From: Nitrospinae bacterium AH_259_B05_G02_I21
GTDB taxonomy: Bacteria > JADFOP01
Assembly (NCBI GenBank): GCA_027717595.1
Contig: JALLOF010000003.1
Span: forward strand, 37,006-101,005
Direction of reading: 5' to 3'
DNA: 64,000 bases
In this document: positions 18,501 to 25,708 of the stretch, piece by piece
How the letters are laid out: each line of letters opens with the position of its first letter
Numbering within the stretch: the stretch's first letter is position 1
Program-made: the position numbers and the translations under genes
Notes under the pieces: model-generated
Databases searched by the model: none
Told to the model about the DNA's origin: nothing
Seen by the model: the letters and a program-made list of their open reading frames with translations, nothing else

Positions 18501-19688
18501 TTTCATGGAAATAAGCTTTTGTGCTTCATGGGTTGTCCGTCTGACCTCGTTCGGTCGCTTAAAGACGCCGGTCTGCGTGAAGATAGTGTTGTTTTTTTCC
18601 ATGAACCGGTCGATTGATTCTTTTATCCTGTTCTTTATGAGACCCTCTTTCACGTGATCCGAGGTCGGGAGCAAGCGATAGAAGTCGCTTATGCTCTCGA
18701 GCGTCCCACGGTGGATTTCGAACAGGTCTTGGAAGAGATGTCCGGTCTTGTCCAGCAGCCAATCGTTCCACCCCTCAGCCATTCCTGACAATTCCGTTCT
18801 CCCGGCGGAGAGGCTGAAGTCCGCCTGTAAATGGAACGGGAACTCCGTTAACTCCCTGGTCGGCAGGTAGGCGAATAGTCGGCCATTCCTCGTGAGGGCG
18901 ATGTTTCCATTTTCGTCGGTGCGAATGATAATTGAAACTTCTTCGCGTGACTTAACCCTCCATGTCTCTTCCTTCCTTAATCTTTCTTGAAGGACAGAAG
19001 GGACATCAAAAGTCTTAGACACCTTTCGCCAGTAAGCATCCTCTTCTCTATCGTCCCGTGTGATTTTAAAAAGCTTCTTATTGGGGATTTTATGGCGCTC
19101 GAACGTCACGTCCCCGATAGTGACACGTTTGAGATGCCTCATGAAGAGCAGGAGTTCTGGGCTCAACTCTTCTTTCTGTCTTAATATTTCCTCACGGTTC
19201 TTGGATGAATCCTTGAAGGGTAGGACGAAAACCGCCCCCCTCCCTTCTCGGTATTGCTCGGGGACACGTTCTACCCATTGTGGGGCGATGAGCGTATCCC
19301 AATCGAAGGAGAAGTGGTACCCACCAGAATGGACCTCTGGCCTATGAGAAATCCCGAACACGGACTTGAACCCGATTCCAAAGTAGCCGATTTTATTGGA
19401 TTCCTCTTCAGGGCTTCCCAAGAGGCAAATCTTTTCGACGTTCTTCTCGGTAAATTGGTGGCCGTCATTGAGGACGATGACTCTATTTGGTTGTATCTTG
19501 AATTCAACGCTCGTCGACCCATAGTCATCAGCGTTTTGAATAAGCTCGAGGATAAAATGCGACTTATCGGCGAACAGGTGCTGGCGTATAATTTTAATAA
19601 ATCCCTTGGATTCTTCTTGCATCACCCAATTCGTGCGCTTTTTTGAAAGCGCTCGAATGAATTCTCTTTTCTCATGATCAGCTTTCAT
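15510..19688 (-). CDS. GHKL (sacsin-like) ATPase fused to RecB-like nuclease domain; candidate defence protein
   Basis: A 1392-residue protein. The N terminus is a Hsp90/sacsin-type GHKL ATPase: N-box ELIQNADD at 48-55, NDG at 74-76 and the lid motif GYFGIGFKSVF at 101-111. About 1000 residues with no domain I recognise follow. A charged Lys/Ser linker (about 1233-1259) leads to a C-terminal nuclease-like domain. It has D1316 in DRVDILF, E1330 in VVVEIET and a QxxxY motif (Q1342-Y1346), the order seen in RecB-type PD-(D/E)xK folds. The usual ExK lysine is Glu here, so activity is uncertain. Codon use is AT-richer than that of the neighbours. It stands alone, starting 85 bases from the mrcA-like stop, with no strong RBS. 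A phage-defence role is inference from architecture and island context. Confidence 0.75.
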   Translation of the reverse strand: MKADHEKREFIRALSKKRTNWVMQEESKGFIKIIRQHLFADKSHFILELIQNADDYGSTSVEFKIQPNRVIVLNDGHQFTEKNVEKICLLGSPEEESNKIGYFGIGFKSVFGISHRPEVHSGGYHFSFDWDTLIAPQWVERVPEQYREGRGAVFVLPFKDSSKNREEILRQKEELSPELLLFMRHLKRVTIGDVTFERHKIPNKKLFKITRDDREEDAYWRKVSKTFDVPSVLQERLRKEETWRVKSREEVSIIIRTDENGNIALTRNGRLFAYLPTRELTEFPFHLQADFSLSAGRTELSGMAEGWNDWLLDKTGHLFQDLFEIHRGTLESISDFYRLLPTSDHVKEGLIKNRIKESIDRFMEKNNTIFTQTGVFKRPNEVRRTTHEAQKLISMKDLKTVTGRDYWYLDQSIDEQDIPYINEKIERLQAGEILSKNSLYKGKRKNYLWLCQLYAFLEDQMSEWEISENEVEGYPCIPSSTGFIKPSGKVFRLGGSAGIPRDIFEGHYSLVSKKFLDYLYSPKPTQALRKVRGEARDFLERMVPPLEPAEIVQKVINLAFEDRFDDYNETQLLKFTKFVKDNPDTWETARLRFLSKERPDDEAPSWCKPKELTLPREYKPRWPVEEICLNPDDIPFLSEIYINKFVGKNKPQTDKELDQWRTFFVEMGVNEYLPIQTLSEENPSYERLEGLGIPSKRSTRSARLIDYRLPLQTNIVEGHSPVETYETILQMIDGHWDYYKNYVSGRYHYFFSTPGTEIGNNSSFSKFLKNAKWVPTLYDNLTYVSNACLNTKRTSKYGTPGLPVISVELSNKDFIAYLGIEEGISTERIIEHLGQLATNESKEQEEFLGAYKALRKMVYTGKDSTPGDREGVRQSFKSRPLIFVPEHDDPYRTSKDVVWKSGELGTLRGGWWPPINRYYSRYKNLRTFFVENLGINETLTTSNYHEYLVDHLYPRSKLTEDEVSVWEHIVLNVIDDEFLKLFSQEQDEGRAVFKVWLEGGRWSDESENVYCVVNDDDRKLHGDLRHVLPIFYTSKSGNLTKKRYEELLRPLGIHRLSEVIEGSVHAAEGVIELNPLEIQCLLLCAESKLIAENPSYKRRIQEEFERLIQMTVEYTPHLTSVLSINGETVHTMPKPCVMVLNDKTCLYQTFMDNDNPKLVVTTLSETLADIFSFLKNKEGLYDFLFTMLGVISRKGMEDIVEICEFRGFPPPRFDIIPGLEDSQPPLPEDELLEKEEDKRPVRKGRKAKSPSSSSDKKAKKLSDKLRAIERILGPGREGEEHEKLKDWVAENPHEIGLIDVESTDVEYVFPSKDRVDILFRLRDDKEVVVEIETDAPYPGNYQALKYKALRCAERGIDIGSPMVEAVLIAWEIPQEIREFCERYEIRCIEKEL

Positions 19689-19773
19689 GTTGTTATCTTT
19701 CTAAGCTTCAATTAATGCGGAAGAGTTACTATCACCACAGATATTGTACCCAAGGCGGTCAGGCCTTGCCCCC

Positions 19774-22200
19774 CTACCGCTTCAGGTCCATGCGGAAGAG
19801 GTCTTTGGCGCTGGCGGCGGCCTTAGGCCGGGCGTAGGTGGTCGGCTCGGTGCCTTCGACGAAGGGCATGAAGGCGGCGCCCTCGTGGCCGGTGCGGGCA
19901 AGCAGGCCCGATTTGGGGTCCACCTTCGTAAAGACGATGCCGGGCGGTACGGGGAAGGTCGCCATGGGCTCGCCCTTGAGCGCACCGCGCATGAAGGAGA
20001 GCCAGATGGGGCTCGCCGCACGCGAGCCAGTCTCGTTCTTCCCGATGGGCTCTTCCTTGTCCATGCCGACCCACACGCCCGCCACCAACTGAGGCGTGTA
20101 GCCGAGGAACCAGGCGTCGTTGAAGTCGTTCGTGGTGCCGGTCTTGCCGGCCGCGGGCCGCCCGATGGCGCGCACGCGCCAGCCCGTCCCGTGGCGCACG
20201 ACGTCCTGGAGCAGGTTGGTGACGAGGTAGGCGAGCTCGGGAGCGATGGCGCGCTGCTGCTCGGGAGCGTGCTCTTCGAGGACGCGCTCCTCCCAGTCGA
20301 GGATTTTTCTGACAGCAAACGGCCTGGTGCGCATGCCCCGGTTGCCGTAGACGGCGAAGGCGCTCGTGAGCTCGACCAGGGAGACGCCCGAGGAGCCGAG
20401 CGCCAGCGAGAGGTCGGGGGTCAAGGGGCTTGTTATGCCGAGGCGGCGGGCGAAGCCGATCAGGCGCTCCACCCCGACGGCCTTCAGCAGCTTGACCGTC
20501 ACGACGTTGCGCGAGTGGACCAGGGCTGTGCGAAGGGTCGTCGGCCCGTAGAACTTCTCCTCGAAGTTGACCGGCTTCCAGTGCTCGGCCCCCTGCCAGT
20601 CACCCTCGGTGAAGATGATGGGGCTGTCGATGATGACGCTCGCCGGGGTGAAGCCCTTCTCCATCGCAGCGCCGTAGATGACGGGCTTGAAGGCGCTTCC
20701 CGGCTGCCGGGTGGCCTGGACGGCCCGGTTGAACTGGCTTGAGCCGAAATCGTAGCCGCCGACCATGGCGAGGATTCCGCCCGTGGCGGGGTCAAGGGAC
20801 ACGAGGGCGCCCTGCACAAGCGGCTCCTGGTGGAGCTCCAGCGCATAGAGGCCCTCTTCTTGACGCCAGCCGCCCAGGTGGACGAGGATGAGGTCCCCCA
20901 GCGCCAAGGCCGCCGACGGATGGTTGATGCGCCGCCAAAGCGCGTCCACCGACGGGTTGGGCGGGCGGGCCCACCGCATGGTCTCGAAGGGGATGGCGCC
21001 CCGGCCCGCGGGGGTCGCAACGATGGTCCGCTTGGGCTCGGTCTCAAGCACCACGCCCACCACCAGGTCGCCGTCGGCGAACTGCTCGGGGACCGGCGAG
21101 CGGCCCGCCTCTTCGTAGAGCGCCGTCCAGTCGAAGGGCTCGGTGGGCAAGGTGGTGAGCTTGGCCAGAGGGCCGCGCCAGCCCCGGCGCTTGTCCACGG
21201 CCAGCACCCCTTCGCGGAGCGCCTTCTCGGCCGCAACCTGGAGCCGCAGCTGGATCGTCGTGTAGACCTGCAGGCCCCCGCGGTATAGCTGCGTGGAGCC
21301 GTAAGTCTCCTCGAGCTTCTTGCGGATGTGCTCGACGAAGTACGGGGCCGGATGGACCCATTTCCCTCGGCCCACCAGGGCGAAGGGCTCCTCCAGGGCT
21401 TCCTCCATCTCCGCGCGGCTGGTGAAGCCCCCGGCGAGCATCAGGCGCAGCACGTGAGCGCGGCGGGACCGGGCCCGCACCCGATGGAAGTATGGCGAGT
21501 AGATGGCCGGGGCCTTCACCAGGCCCGCAATCAATGCACTTTCGGCCAGCGTCACCTCGGCGACCGGCTTGCCGAACAAGGTCTTGGACGCCGCCTCCAC
21601 GCCGTATGCGCCGTGGCCGTAGTAGACGTTGTTGAGGTAGAGCTCGAGGATCTCCTCCTTGGTGAAGGTCCCCTCGATGCGCAACGCAAGGATCGCCTCG
21701 CGTATCTTTCGGGCCAGGGTCCGCTGAGGGGTCAAAAAGAGCGTCTTGGCCACCTGCTGGGTGATGGTGCTGCCGCCCGCAACCACCCCTCCGGCCCGGA
21801 GGTTGGCCAGGCTCGCCCGGAGGATTCCCTTGAAGTCGAGGCCGTGGTGGGAGTAGAAGCGGCGGTCCTCGGCGGCCAGGGTGGCCTCCCTGAGAATGGC
21901 AGGAATCTGCTCAAGCGGCACGAGGTAGCGCTTCTCGATGAAGAACTCGGTCAGAAGCTCATCGTTGCCGTCGTAGACCCGGGTGATGAGGCTTGGGCGG
22001 TAATCCCGAAGGGTGCGCACATCGGGCAGGTCGCGAGAGAAGTAGACATAGACGCCCGCCGCGCCAGCCCCGCCCGCAACGAGTAACACGAGACCCAAAA
22101 CGGCGAGCCACCGGGCAAGGCGCGAACCTCGACGGCGCAGCCTTCCCCGCTTGGCCAGGTAGAAGCGCTTGGGGCGCCGAAGGTTTTTGAGAGGGGACAT
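19774..22200 (-). CDS. mrcA: Class A penicillin-binding protein (PBP1A-like)
   Basis: An 808-residue bifunctional peptidoglycan synthase in the inner membrane. After a basic N-terminus and one transmembrane segment (about 28-52) comes the glycosyltransferase domain (LAAEDRRFYSHHGLDF, GGSTITQQVAKTLFL, NVYYGHGAYGVE). A transpeptidase follows with SxxK in QPGSAFKPVIY, SxN in SRNVVTVK and KTG in GKTGTTNDF. ATG 22200 is chosen because the upstream in-frame ATG at 22242 lies inside the promoter -10 box. It is transcribed divergently from rarA. The TPR/binding-fold protein at 13250-15253 is a plausible activator. Confidence 0.95.
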   Translation of the reverse strand: MSPLKNLRRPKRFYLAKRGRLRRRGSRLARWLAVLGLVLLVAGGAGAAGVYVYFSRDLPDVRTLRDYRPSLITRVYDGNDELLTEFFIEKRYLVPLEQIPAILREATLAAEDRRFYSHHGLDFKGILRASLANLRAGGVVAGGSTITQQVAKTLFLTPQRTLARKIREAILALRIEGTFTKEEILELYLNNVYYGHGAYGVEAASKTLFGKPVAEVTLAESALIAGLVKAPAIYSPYFHRVRARSRRAHVLRLMLAGGFTSRAEMEEALEEPFALVGRGKWVHPAPYFVEHIRKKLEETYGSTQLYRGGLQVYTTIQLRLQVAAEKALREGVLAVDKRRGWRGPLAKLTTLPTEPFDWTALYEEAGRSPVPEQFADGDLVVGVVLETEPKRTIVATPAGRGAIPFETMRWARPPNPSVDALWRRINHPSAALALGDLILVHLGGWRQEEGLYALELHQEPLVQGALVSLDPATGGILAMVGGYDFGSSQFNRAVQATRQPGSAFKPVIYGAAMEKGFTPASVIIDSPIIFTEGDWQGAEHWKPVNFEEKFYGPTTLRTALVHSRNVVTVKLLKAVGVERLIGFARRLGITSPLTPDLSLALGSSGVSLVELTSAFAVYGNRGMRTRPFAVRKILDWEERVLEEHAPEQQRAIAPELAYLVTNLLQDVVRHGTGWRVRAIGRPAAGKTGTTNDFNDAWFLGYTPQLVAGVWVGMDKEEPIGKNETGSRAASPIWLSFMRGALKGEPMATFPVPPGIVFTKVDPKSGLLARTGHEGAAFMPFVEGTEPTTYARPKAAASAKDLFRMDLKR

Positions 22201-22240
22201 GGAGGACGGTCCTTCCCGGAGGACGAGCCACGGGAGGCTC

Positions 22241-22270
22241 ATTATAGTTAGCGGCTTGAGGGAGTGTCAA
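22241..22270 (-). promoter_or_regulatory. Consensus promoter of the mrcA-like gene
   Basis: On the minus strand TTGACA (22265-22270), 18 bp, TATAAT (22241-22246): both hexamers are perfect. Start of transcription is predicted near 22234, 34 bases before ATG 22200. Confidence 0.8.
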
Positions 22271-22298
22271 GCAACGCTCGTGCGGGCGGGCTTTCGGT

Positions 22299-22328
22299 TT
22301 GACACCACGCGCTTACGGGCCGTATGAT
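22299..22328 (+). promoter_or_regulatory. Promoter of rarA
   Basis: TTGACA (22299-22304), 18 bp, TATGAT (22323-22328). It is back-to-back with the mrcA-like promoter, the -35 boxes being 28 bp apart. It shows that coding must begin after about 22335. Confidence 0.75.
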
Positions 22329-22379
22329 ATGCAGTTGAGGATAGTTACGCCCCTTTTGCCTCCCCAAGGAGCGCCAGCC

Positions 22380-23750
22380 GTGGAGATGGAGCTCTTCGAT
22401 ACGGGTGAGGCGCCCGCCTTCGAGGTCTCACCTTCAGCCCCACTCGCCGACCGGATGCGCCCCCGCACGCTCGAGGAGGTCGTCGGCCAGAGCCACCTGC
22501 TCGGCCCCGAAGGAGTGCTGACGAAGATAGCCCGTGCGGGCAAGCCTCGAAGCCTGCTGCTTTGGGGCCCGCCCGGCTGCGGCAAGACGACGCTCGCTCG
22601 CTGCCTCGCCCATACCTTCGACGCCGCCTTCGAGGCCTTCAGCGCCGTGCTCTACGGGGTCAAGGAGGTGCGGGCCGTGGTGGCGCGGGCCAAAGAGCGC
22701 CGCCACAGGGGCCGAGCCACCATCCTCTTCGTCGACGAAGTCCACCGGTTCAACAAGGCCCAGCAAGACGCTTTCCTGCCCCACGTCGAAGAGGGCCTTA
22801 TCACGCTGCTTGGGGCCACCACCGAGAACCCCTCGTTCGAGATAATCCCGCCCCTTCTGTCGCGCTGCCGGGTCCTCGTGCTTCATCCCCTGACCGAAGA
22901 GGATCTCGTCGTCGTGCTGGAGCGGGCCTTGGGCGACGCCGAGATTGGTCTTGGGGCCGAGCGGCTCGAGCTCGACGAGGGTGTCGTGCCGATCATGGCC
23001 CGCGCGGCGGGCGGCGACGCCCGCGTGGCTCTGACCCTGCTCGAGACGGTCGTCGAGTCGGTGCCGCCCGCCGAGGACGGCCTCAGGCACATAACGGGGG
23101 AAGCCTGCGAGGGGCTCATCCGCGAGGCGCTCTTGCGCTACGACAAGGCGGGCGACGAGCACTACAACCTCGCCAGCGCCATGATCAAGTCGCTTCGCGG
23201 GAGCGATGTGGACGCGGCGCTGTATTGGGCCTTCCGGATGCTCGATGCCGGCGAAGACCCGATGTTCATCGCCCGCCGGCTCGTCATCTTCGCCGCCGAG
23301 GACGTCGGCAACGCCGACCCACAGGCCCTCGCCCTCGCGGTCGCGGCCCAGCAGGCTATCCACTTCGTCGGGATGCCCGAGGCCTTCCTGCCGCTCGGCC
23401 AGGCGGTCATCTACCTGGCCAGCGCCCCGAAGTCCAACGCGGTACTGCGAGCCGCTAAGGCCGCGCGCGATGCCATCGCCGAGACGAAGACCCTTCCCGT
23501 GCCGCTCCACCTTAGAGGCGCGCCGACGGCGCTGATGAAAGGGCTCGGCCACGGCGAGGGCTACCGCTACCCTCACTCGGCCGATACTGGATGGGTCGAG
23601 CAGCAGTACCTGCCGGACGTTTTGAAAGGAAGAGTCTTCTACGAGGCGACGGGCCGAGGCTACGAGGCGAAGATGGCCGAGTACTTAAAGCGGCTGAAGT
23701 CCAAGGCCAGCGAGCCGCCGCCAAAGCTTGATAAGGAACCCTCCAGCTAG
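22380..23750 (+). CDS. rarA: Replication-associated recombination protein A (RarA/MgsA AAA+ ATPase)
   Basis: A 456-residue clamp-loader-like ATPase acting at stalled replication forks. Walker A GPPGCGKT is at about 63-70, Walker B is [20 protein letters not shown], sensor 1 is [12 protein letters not shown], and the C-terminal tetramerisation part ([38 protein letters not shown]) is intact. GTG 22380 is selected because AAGGAG (22366-22371) lies 8 bases upstream; ATG 22386 is an alternative. The longer frame starting at 22299 overlaps the promoter. Confidence 0.95.
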   Translation: MEMELFDTGEAPAFEVSPSAPLADRMRPRTLEEVVGQSHLLGPEGVLTKIARAGKPRSLLLWGPPGCGKTTLARCLAHTFDAAFEAFSAVLYGVKEVRAVVARAKERRHRGRATILFVDEVHRFNKAQQDAFLPHVEEGLITLLGATTENPSFEIIPPLLSRCRVLVLHPLTEEDLVVVLERALGDAEIGLGAERLELDEGVVPIMARAAGGDARVALTLLETVVESVPPAEDGLRHITGEACEGLIREALLRYDKAGDEHYNLASAMIKSLRGSDVDAALYWAFRMLDAGEDPMFIARRLVIFAAEDVGNADPQALALAVAAQQAIHFVGMPEAFLPLGQAVIYLASAPKSNAVLRAAKAARDAIAETKTLPVPLHLRGAPTALMKGLGHGEGYRYPHSADTGWVEQQYLPDVLKGRVFYEATGRGYEAKMAEYLKRLKSKASEPPPKLDKEPSS

Positions 23751-23810
23751 AGGCCGAACGGAAGCCCCTCCAGAACCCCTCCTTCGACCAACCATCACGC
23801 CTTTTACGGA

Positions 23811-23831
23811 TTAGACACTTTTAGACACTTT
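23811..23831 (+). repeat. Left terminal repeat with 10 bp tandem duplication
   Basis: TTAGACACTT occurs twice in tandem (23811-23820 and 23821-23830). The 21 bp from 23811 match the reverse complement of 26070-26090 at 17 positions. Confidence 0.55.
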
Positions 23832-23893
23832 TTGGGTTTTTTCGGAGGCGATCATGCACTTAGGTCAGCAGACTACAATATGAGGACTTCGAT

Positions 23894-24064
23894 ATGAAAG
23901 CTACGACCGAAAAGAAAGTCGCATTGGTTGATATAGACAAACTAAACAAGGCGCTATGGGGCCTGCCTGCAACGAGAGCCAGGGCTATCTTGGACGCCGT
24001 GATTCATGAAGAATCTGAGATAGAAGGTTTTCTATCCCAGCGAACTTGCTCTCTAGGGCGTTAG
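23894..24064 (+). CDS. Small ORF of unknown function at the left end of the mobile unit
   Basis: Fifty-six codons, with GAGG 8 bases before the ATG and a TACAAT hexamer at 23874-23879. The product (opening MKATTEKKVALVDIDKLN) looks like a short soluble helical protein but matches no family known to me. Its second half (from 23985) overlaps, on the opposite strand, the better supported passenger gene, so at most one of the two may be functional there. It could be a gene truncated by the insertion. Confidence 0.35.
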   Translation: MKATTEKKVALVDIDKLNKALWGLPATRARAILDAVIHEESEIEGFLSQRTCSLGR

Positions 24065-24170
24065 ACAGGTTCCATAAACCAACGGTTAGGTTCCAATTTA
24101 CTGGGTCTGATTCTGCCGTGATGATTCGTTGGTTGTCCTCGAAGCAATCCTTGGCTTGATAAAACGACAT
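23985..24170 (-). CDS. Small IS passenger protein, function unknown
   Basis: Sixty-one residues, opening MSFYQAKDCFEDNQ, Asn/Trp-rich in the middle (DPVNWNLTVGLWNLSNALES) and helical at the end. It lies 11 bases after the transposase stop on the same strand. A textbook AGGAGG stands 7-8 bases before ATG 24170, overlapping the transposase end, so translation is well supported. No catalytic motif, membrane segment or DNA-binding motif is visible. Its position suggests a role tied to the insertion sequence. Confidence 0.6.
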   Translation of the reverse strand: MSFYQAKDCFEDNQRIITAESDPVNWNLTVGLWNLSNALESKFAGIENLLSQILHESRRPR

Positions 24171-24181
24171 CGTGAACCCTC

Positions 24182-25072
24182 CTATGTGTTGGAGAAATTG
24201 TATTGTTGTCCATTCAATCTTGTGACGCAACCCGCCAAGACCTTCTCAACGTAGTCACCATTTTCAAGGTGTCGAGCGTTGAATCGGCTTACAAATTCGT
24301 CGAGATATAACGGGAGATACTTTGGGCTAACGTGATGGTATGAGCCTACAATCCCACGCTTGAGAAGCGACCAGAAATTTTCCACCCCGTTGGTATGTAT
24401 TTCCCCGTCAACGTATTTGATGGAGTGATTGATGCGTGAATGAATGAAGTCTAAGCCGACCAGCCTGTAAGACGGAAGGTAGTCCGTAATGACCGTTTCG
24501 CCCTTCTCAATATGACGCTCAATGACATCCATTACGCTTTGGGTGTTAACATTCTCAACCACTTCGCACCTGATCTGCCCATCACGCTTCTTGAGGCCCA
24601 TTACAGGAACTTTTTTGCTTTTCTTTCCGGGCCTGCCGGGGCCAAGCCCCTTTTCCCTGCCCCCGATATAACACTCATCCACTTCTATGGTGCCAGCCAT
24701 TTTGGACGTTAGTGTGTCCTCTTTCATGGCCATTCGGATTCTATGTAGGAGATACCAAGCTGTCCTATAATGGACCGCTAGATGCCGTTGAAGCTGGCAA
24801 GCGGAGATGCCTTTCTTGGCGGAAGCTATTAGATGAACGGCCACAATCCACTTGGTTAGCGATAACCGGGAACGATGCATGATTGTTCCCGATGTAACGG
24901 AAAATTGCTTGCGGCACCCGTTGCATTGGTATTCACGGCGAGTGGATAGTTTAGTTACGTCCTCCGTCTCGCAAAGAGGGCAAGCAACACCATCGGGCCA
25001 TCGGATTCTTTCTAGATAAGCTAGACATTTTTCCTCGGTTCCAAATTCTTGGATTAGCTCTACAATCGTCAT
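24182..25072 (-). CDS. IS1595-family (ISXO2-like) DDE transposase
   Basis: A 296-residue transposase. An N-terminal zinc ribbon (CPLC at about 36-39 and CNGC at about 55-58) precedes the ISXO2-like DDE domain. Candidate catalytic residues are D in TIEVDECYIGG, D in VITDYLPSY and the late acidic residue in TNGVENFWSLLKRG. The frame is intact and full length. The coding sequence is lower in G+C than the core genes. Simple IS ends immediately around it are not obvious, since 9 bp GTCTGGCTC copies at 25074-25082 and 25137-25145 are direct, not inverted. Confidence 0.93.
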   Translation of the reverse strand: MTIVELIQEFGTEEKCLAYLERIRWPDGVACPLCETEDVTKLSTRREYQCNGCRKQFSVTSGTIMHRSRLSLTKWIVAVHLIASAKKGISACQLQRHLAVHYRTAWYLLHRIRMAMKEDTLTSKMAGTIEVDECYIGGREKGLGPGRPGKKSKKVPVMGLKKRDGQIRCEVVENVNTQSVMDVIERHIEKGETVITDYLPSYRLVGLDFIHSRINHSIKYVDGEIHTNGVENFWSLLKRGIVGSYHHVSPKYLPLYLDEFVSRFNARHLENGDYVEKVLAGCVTRLNGQQYNFSNT

Positions 25073-25091
25073 TGTCTGGCTCCCGTGCGCC

Positions 25092-25119
25092 TTGACAGGA
25101 AAGCCAGAACAAGTATAAT
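25092..25119 (+). promoter_or_regulatory. Orphan consensus promoter inside the mobile unit
   Basis: TTGACA (25092-25097), 16 bp, TATAAT (25114-25119) on the + strand, pointing away from the transposase. No reading frame begins within the next 600 bases of that strand. The transcript would start near 25126 and run through a hairpin and across the antisense strand of the tRNA. Confidence 0.6.
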
Positions 25120-25125
25120 AGAGGC

Positions 25126-25210
25126 TGAGGCTAGGTGTCTGGCTCTGTCAGGCGCTTAGTTGGGAGAGTCCTTCAGTCTTCGCGGGCTATGGGACTCTCC
25201 ATTGCAATTA
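25126..25210 (+). ncRNA. Candidate small RNA after the orphan promoter
   Basis: From the predicted start near 25126 the transcript reaches a 9 bp perfect inverted repeat, GGAGAGTCC (25163-25171) with GGACTCTCC (25192-25200). The sequence after it is AT-rich but lacks a T run. It could regulate transposase or tRNA expression as antisense RNA. Existence is inferred only from promoter plus hairpin. Confidence 0.25.
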
Positions 25211-25216
25211 TCTTGT

Positions 25217-25301
25217 TGGGGGTGGTGGGATTCGAACCCACACGGGGTTCTGCCCCAGCAGATTTCAAGTCTGCCCCGTCTACCTATTCCGGCACACCCC
25301 C
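25217..25301 (-). tRNA. Class II tRNA with anticodon UGA (Ser codon) on a leucine-type body
   Basis: An 85-nt cloverleaf: acceptor GGGGGTG/CACCCCC, 3 bp D stem with loop GAATAGGTAGA, anticodon stem GCAGA/TCTGC, loop CTTGAAA giving anticodon TGA, long variable arm GGGG/CCCC, T arm GTGGG-TTCGAAT-CCCAC and discriminator A. The anticodon reads UCA (serine). The D loop, the GT closing the variable arm and A73 are leucine-type features, whereas bacterial tRNA-Ser normally has G73. The three bases after A73 are ACA, so CCA is not encoded, unlike tRNA-Thr at position 119. It lies in the mobile unit and its 5' 18 bases are also the last codons of the winged-helix gene. Charging identity is undetermined. 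Confidence 0.85.
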
Positions 25302-25688
25302 ATCCAATTCTTGAGTGGCTTCGGAGCTTTCATCTTCGGGGCCACTCTCCTTTTGAACCCTTTCCTCTTTGCTTAAGAACCGGTATTTATAAGACCGCCC
25401 AAATTTTCTCCTGCCCAAATATCCCTTTTTCCATGCTCTCCTAATGGTCGTGCCAACAGACGCTTCGAGGTTTTTCCGAGAGATATCTGTTTCGTATCCT
25501 CCGCTTAGAATAATGTCCGTAATTCCTCCAACATCTAAATGCTCCCCCGAATCCTTCAAAGTCCTTACACACGCCTTTACTAGGCTCATGCCTGCATATT
25601 CTGTTGAGGGAACCAATCTCATTTGAGCAATAGAAGCAGAAGCCTCTTCTTTTTTTAGCATTTTCAAAAAGACAAGAGAGGCCACCAT
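25284..25688 (-). CDS. Winged-helix (HARE-HTH-like) DNA-binding protein
   Basis: A 134-residue protein. Residues about 30-105 fit a HARE-HTH-type winged helix: SLVKACVRTLKDSGEHLDV, GGYETDIS, NLEASVGTTIRRAWKKG and a basic wing (YLGRRKFGRSYKYRF). The acidic tail (EERVQKESGPEDESSEATQEL) is low complexity. The frame ends within the tRNA: its final codons GGVPE-stop are the first 18 bases of the tRNA. ATG 25688 has only a close GAGG; ATG 25661 lacks any RBS. A regulator of the mobile unit is a reasonable guess, not shown. Confidence 0.6.
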   Translation of the reverse strand: MVASLVFLKMLKKEEASASIAQMRLVPSTEYAGMSLVKACVRTLKDSGEHLDVGGITDIILSGGYETDISRKNLEASVGTTIRRAWKKGYLGRRKFGRSYKYRFLSKEERVQKESGPEDESSEATQELDGGVPE

Positions 25689-25708
25689 GCCTCAAAGCAT
25701 TCACCCGC

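Larger units (their letters stand above)
15254..19760. other. AT-richer accessory island with one giant gene
   Basis: Base composition drops clearly between the stop of the 13250 gene and the end of the penicillin-binding protein gene. The segment carries one 1392-codon gene and a possible coding remnant. No integrase, tRNA border or clear repeat flanks it. Acquisition by transfer is inferred from composition and from the accessory nature of the protein. Confidence 0.6.

Noticed and set aside
22201-22242. Earlier ATG (22242) for the mrcA-like gene
   Set aside because: The codon is part of the TATAAT -10 box at 22241-22246, so it precedes the transcript start.
25074-25145. GTCTGGCTC copies as the insertion sequence end
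   Set aside because: The two 9 bp copies are direct rather than inverted and no partner exists at the left of the transposase.
25217-25301. Selenocysteine tRNA
   Set aside because: The anticodon is UGA, not UCA, the acceptor stem is 7 bp and the T stem 5 bp; tRNA-Sec has 8 bp plus 5 bp and a longer variable arm.
25160-25444. Plus-strand frame of 94 residues
   Set aside because: It runs antisense across the whole tRNA and the winged-helix gene, and has no RBS.
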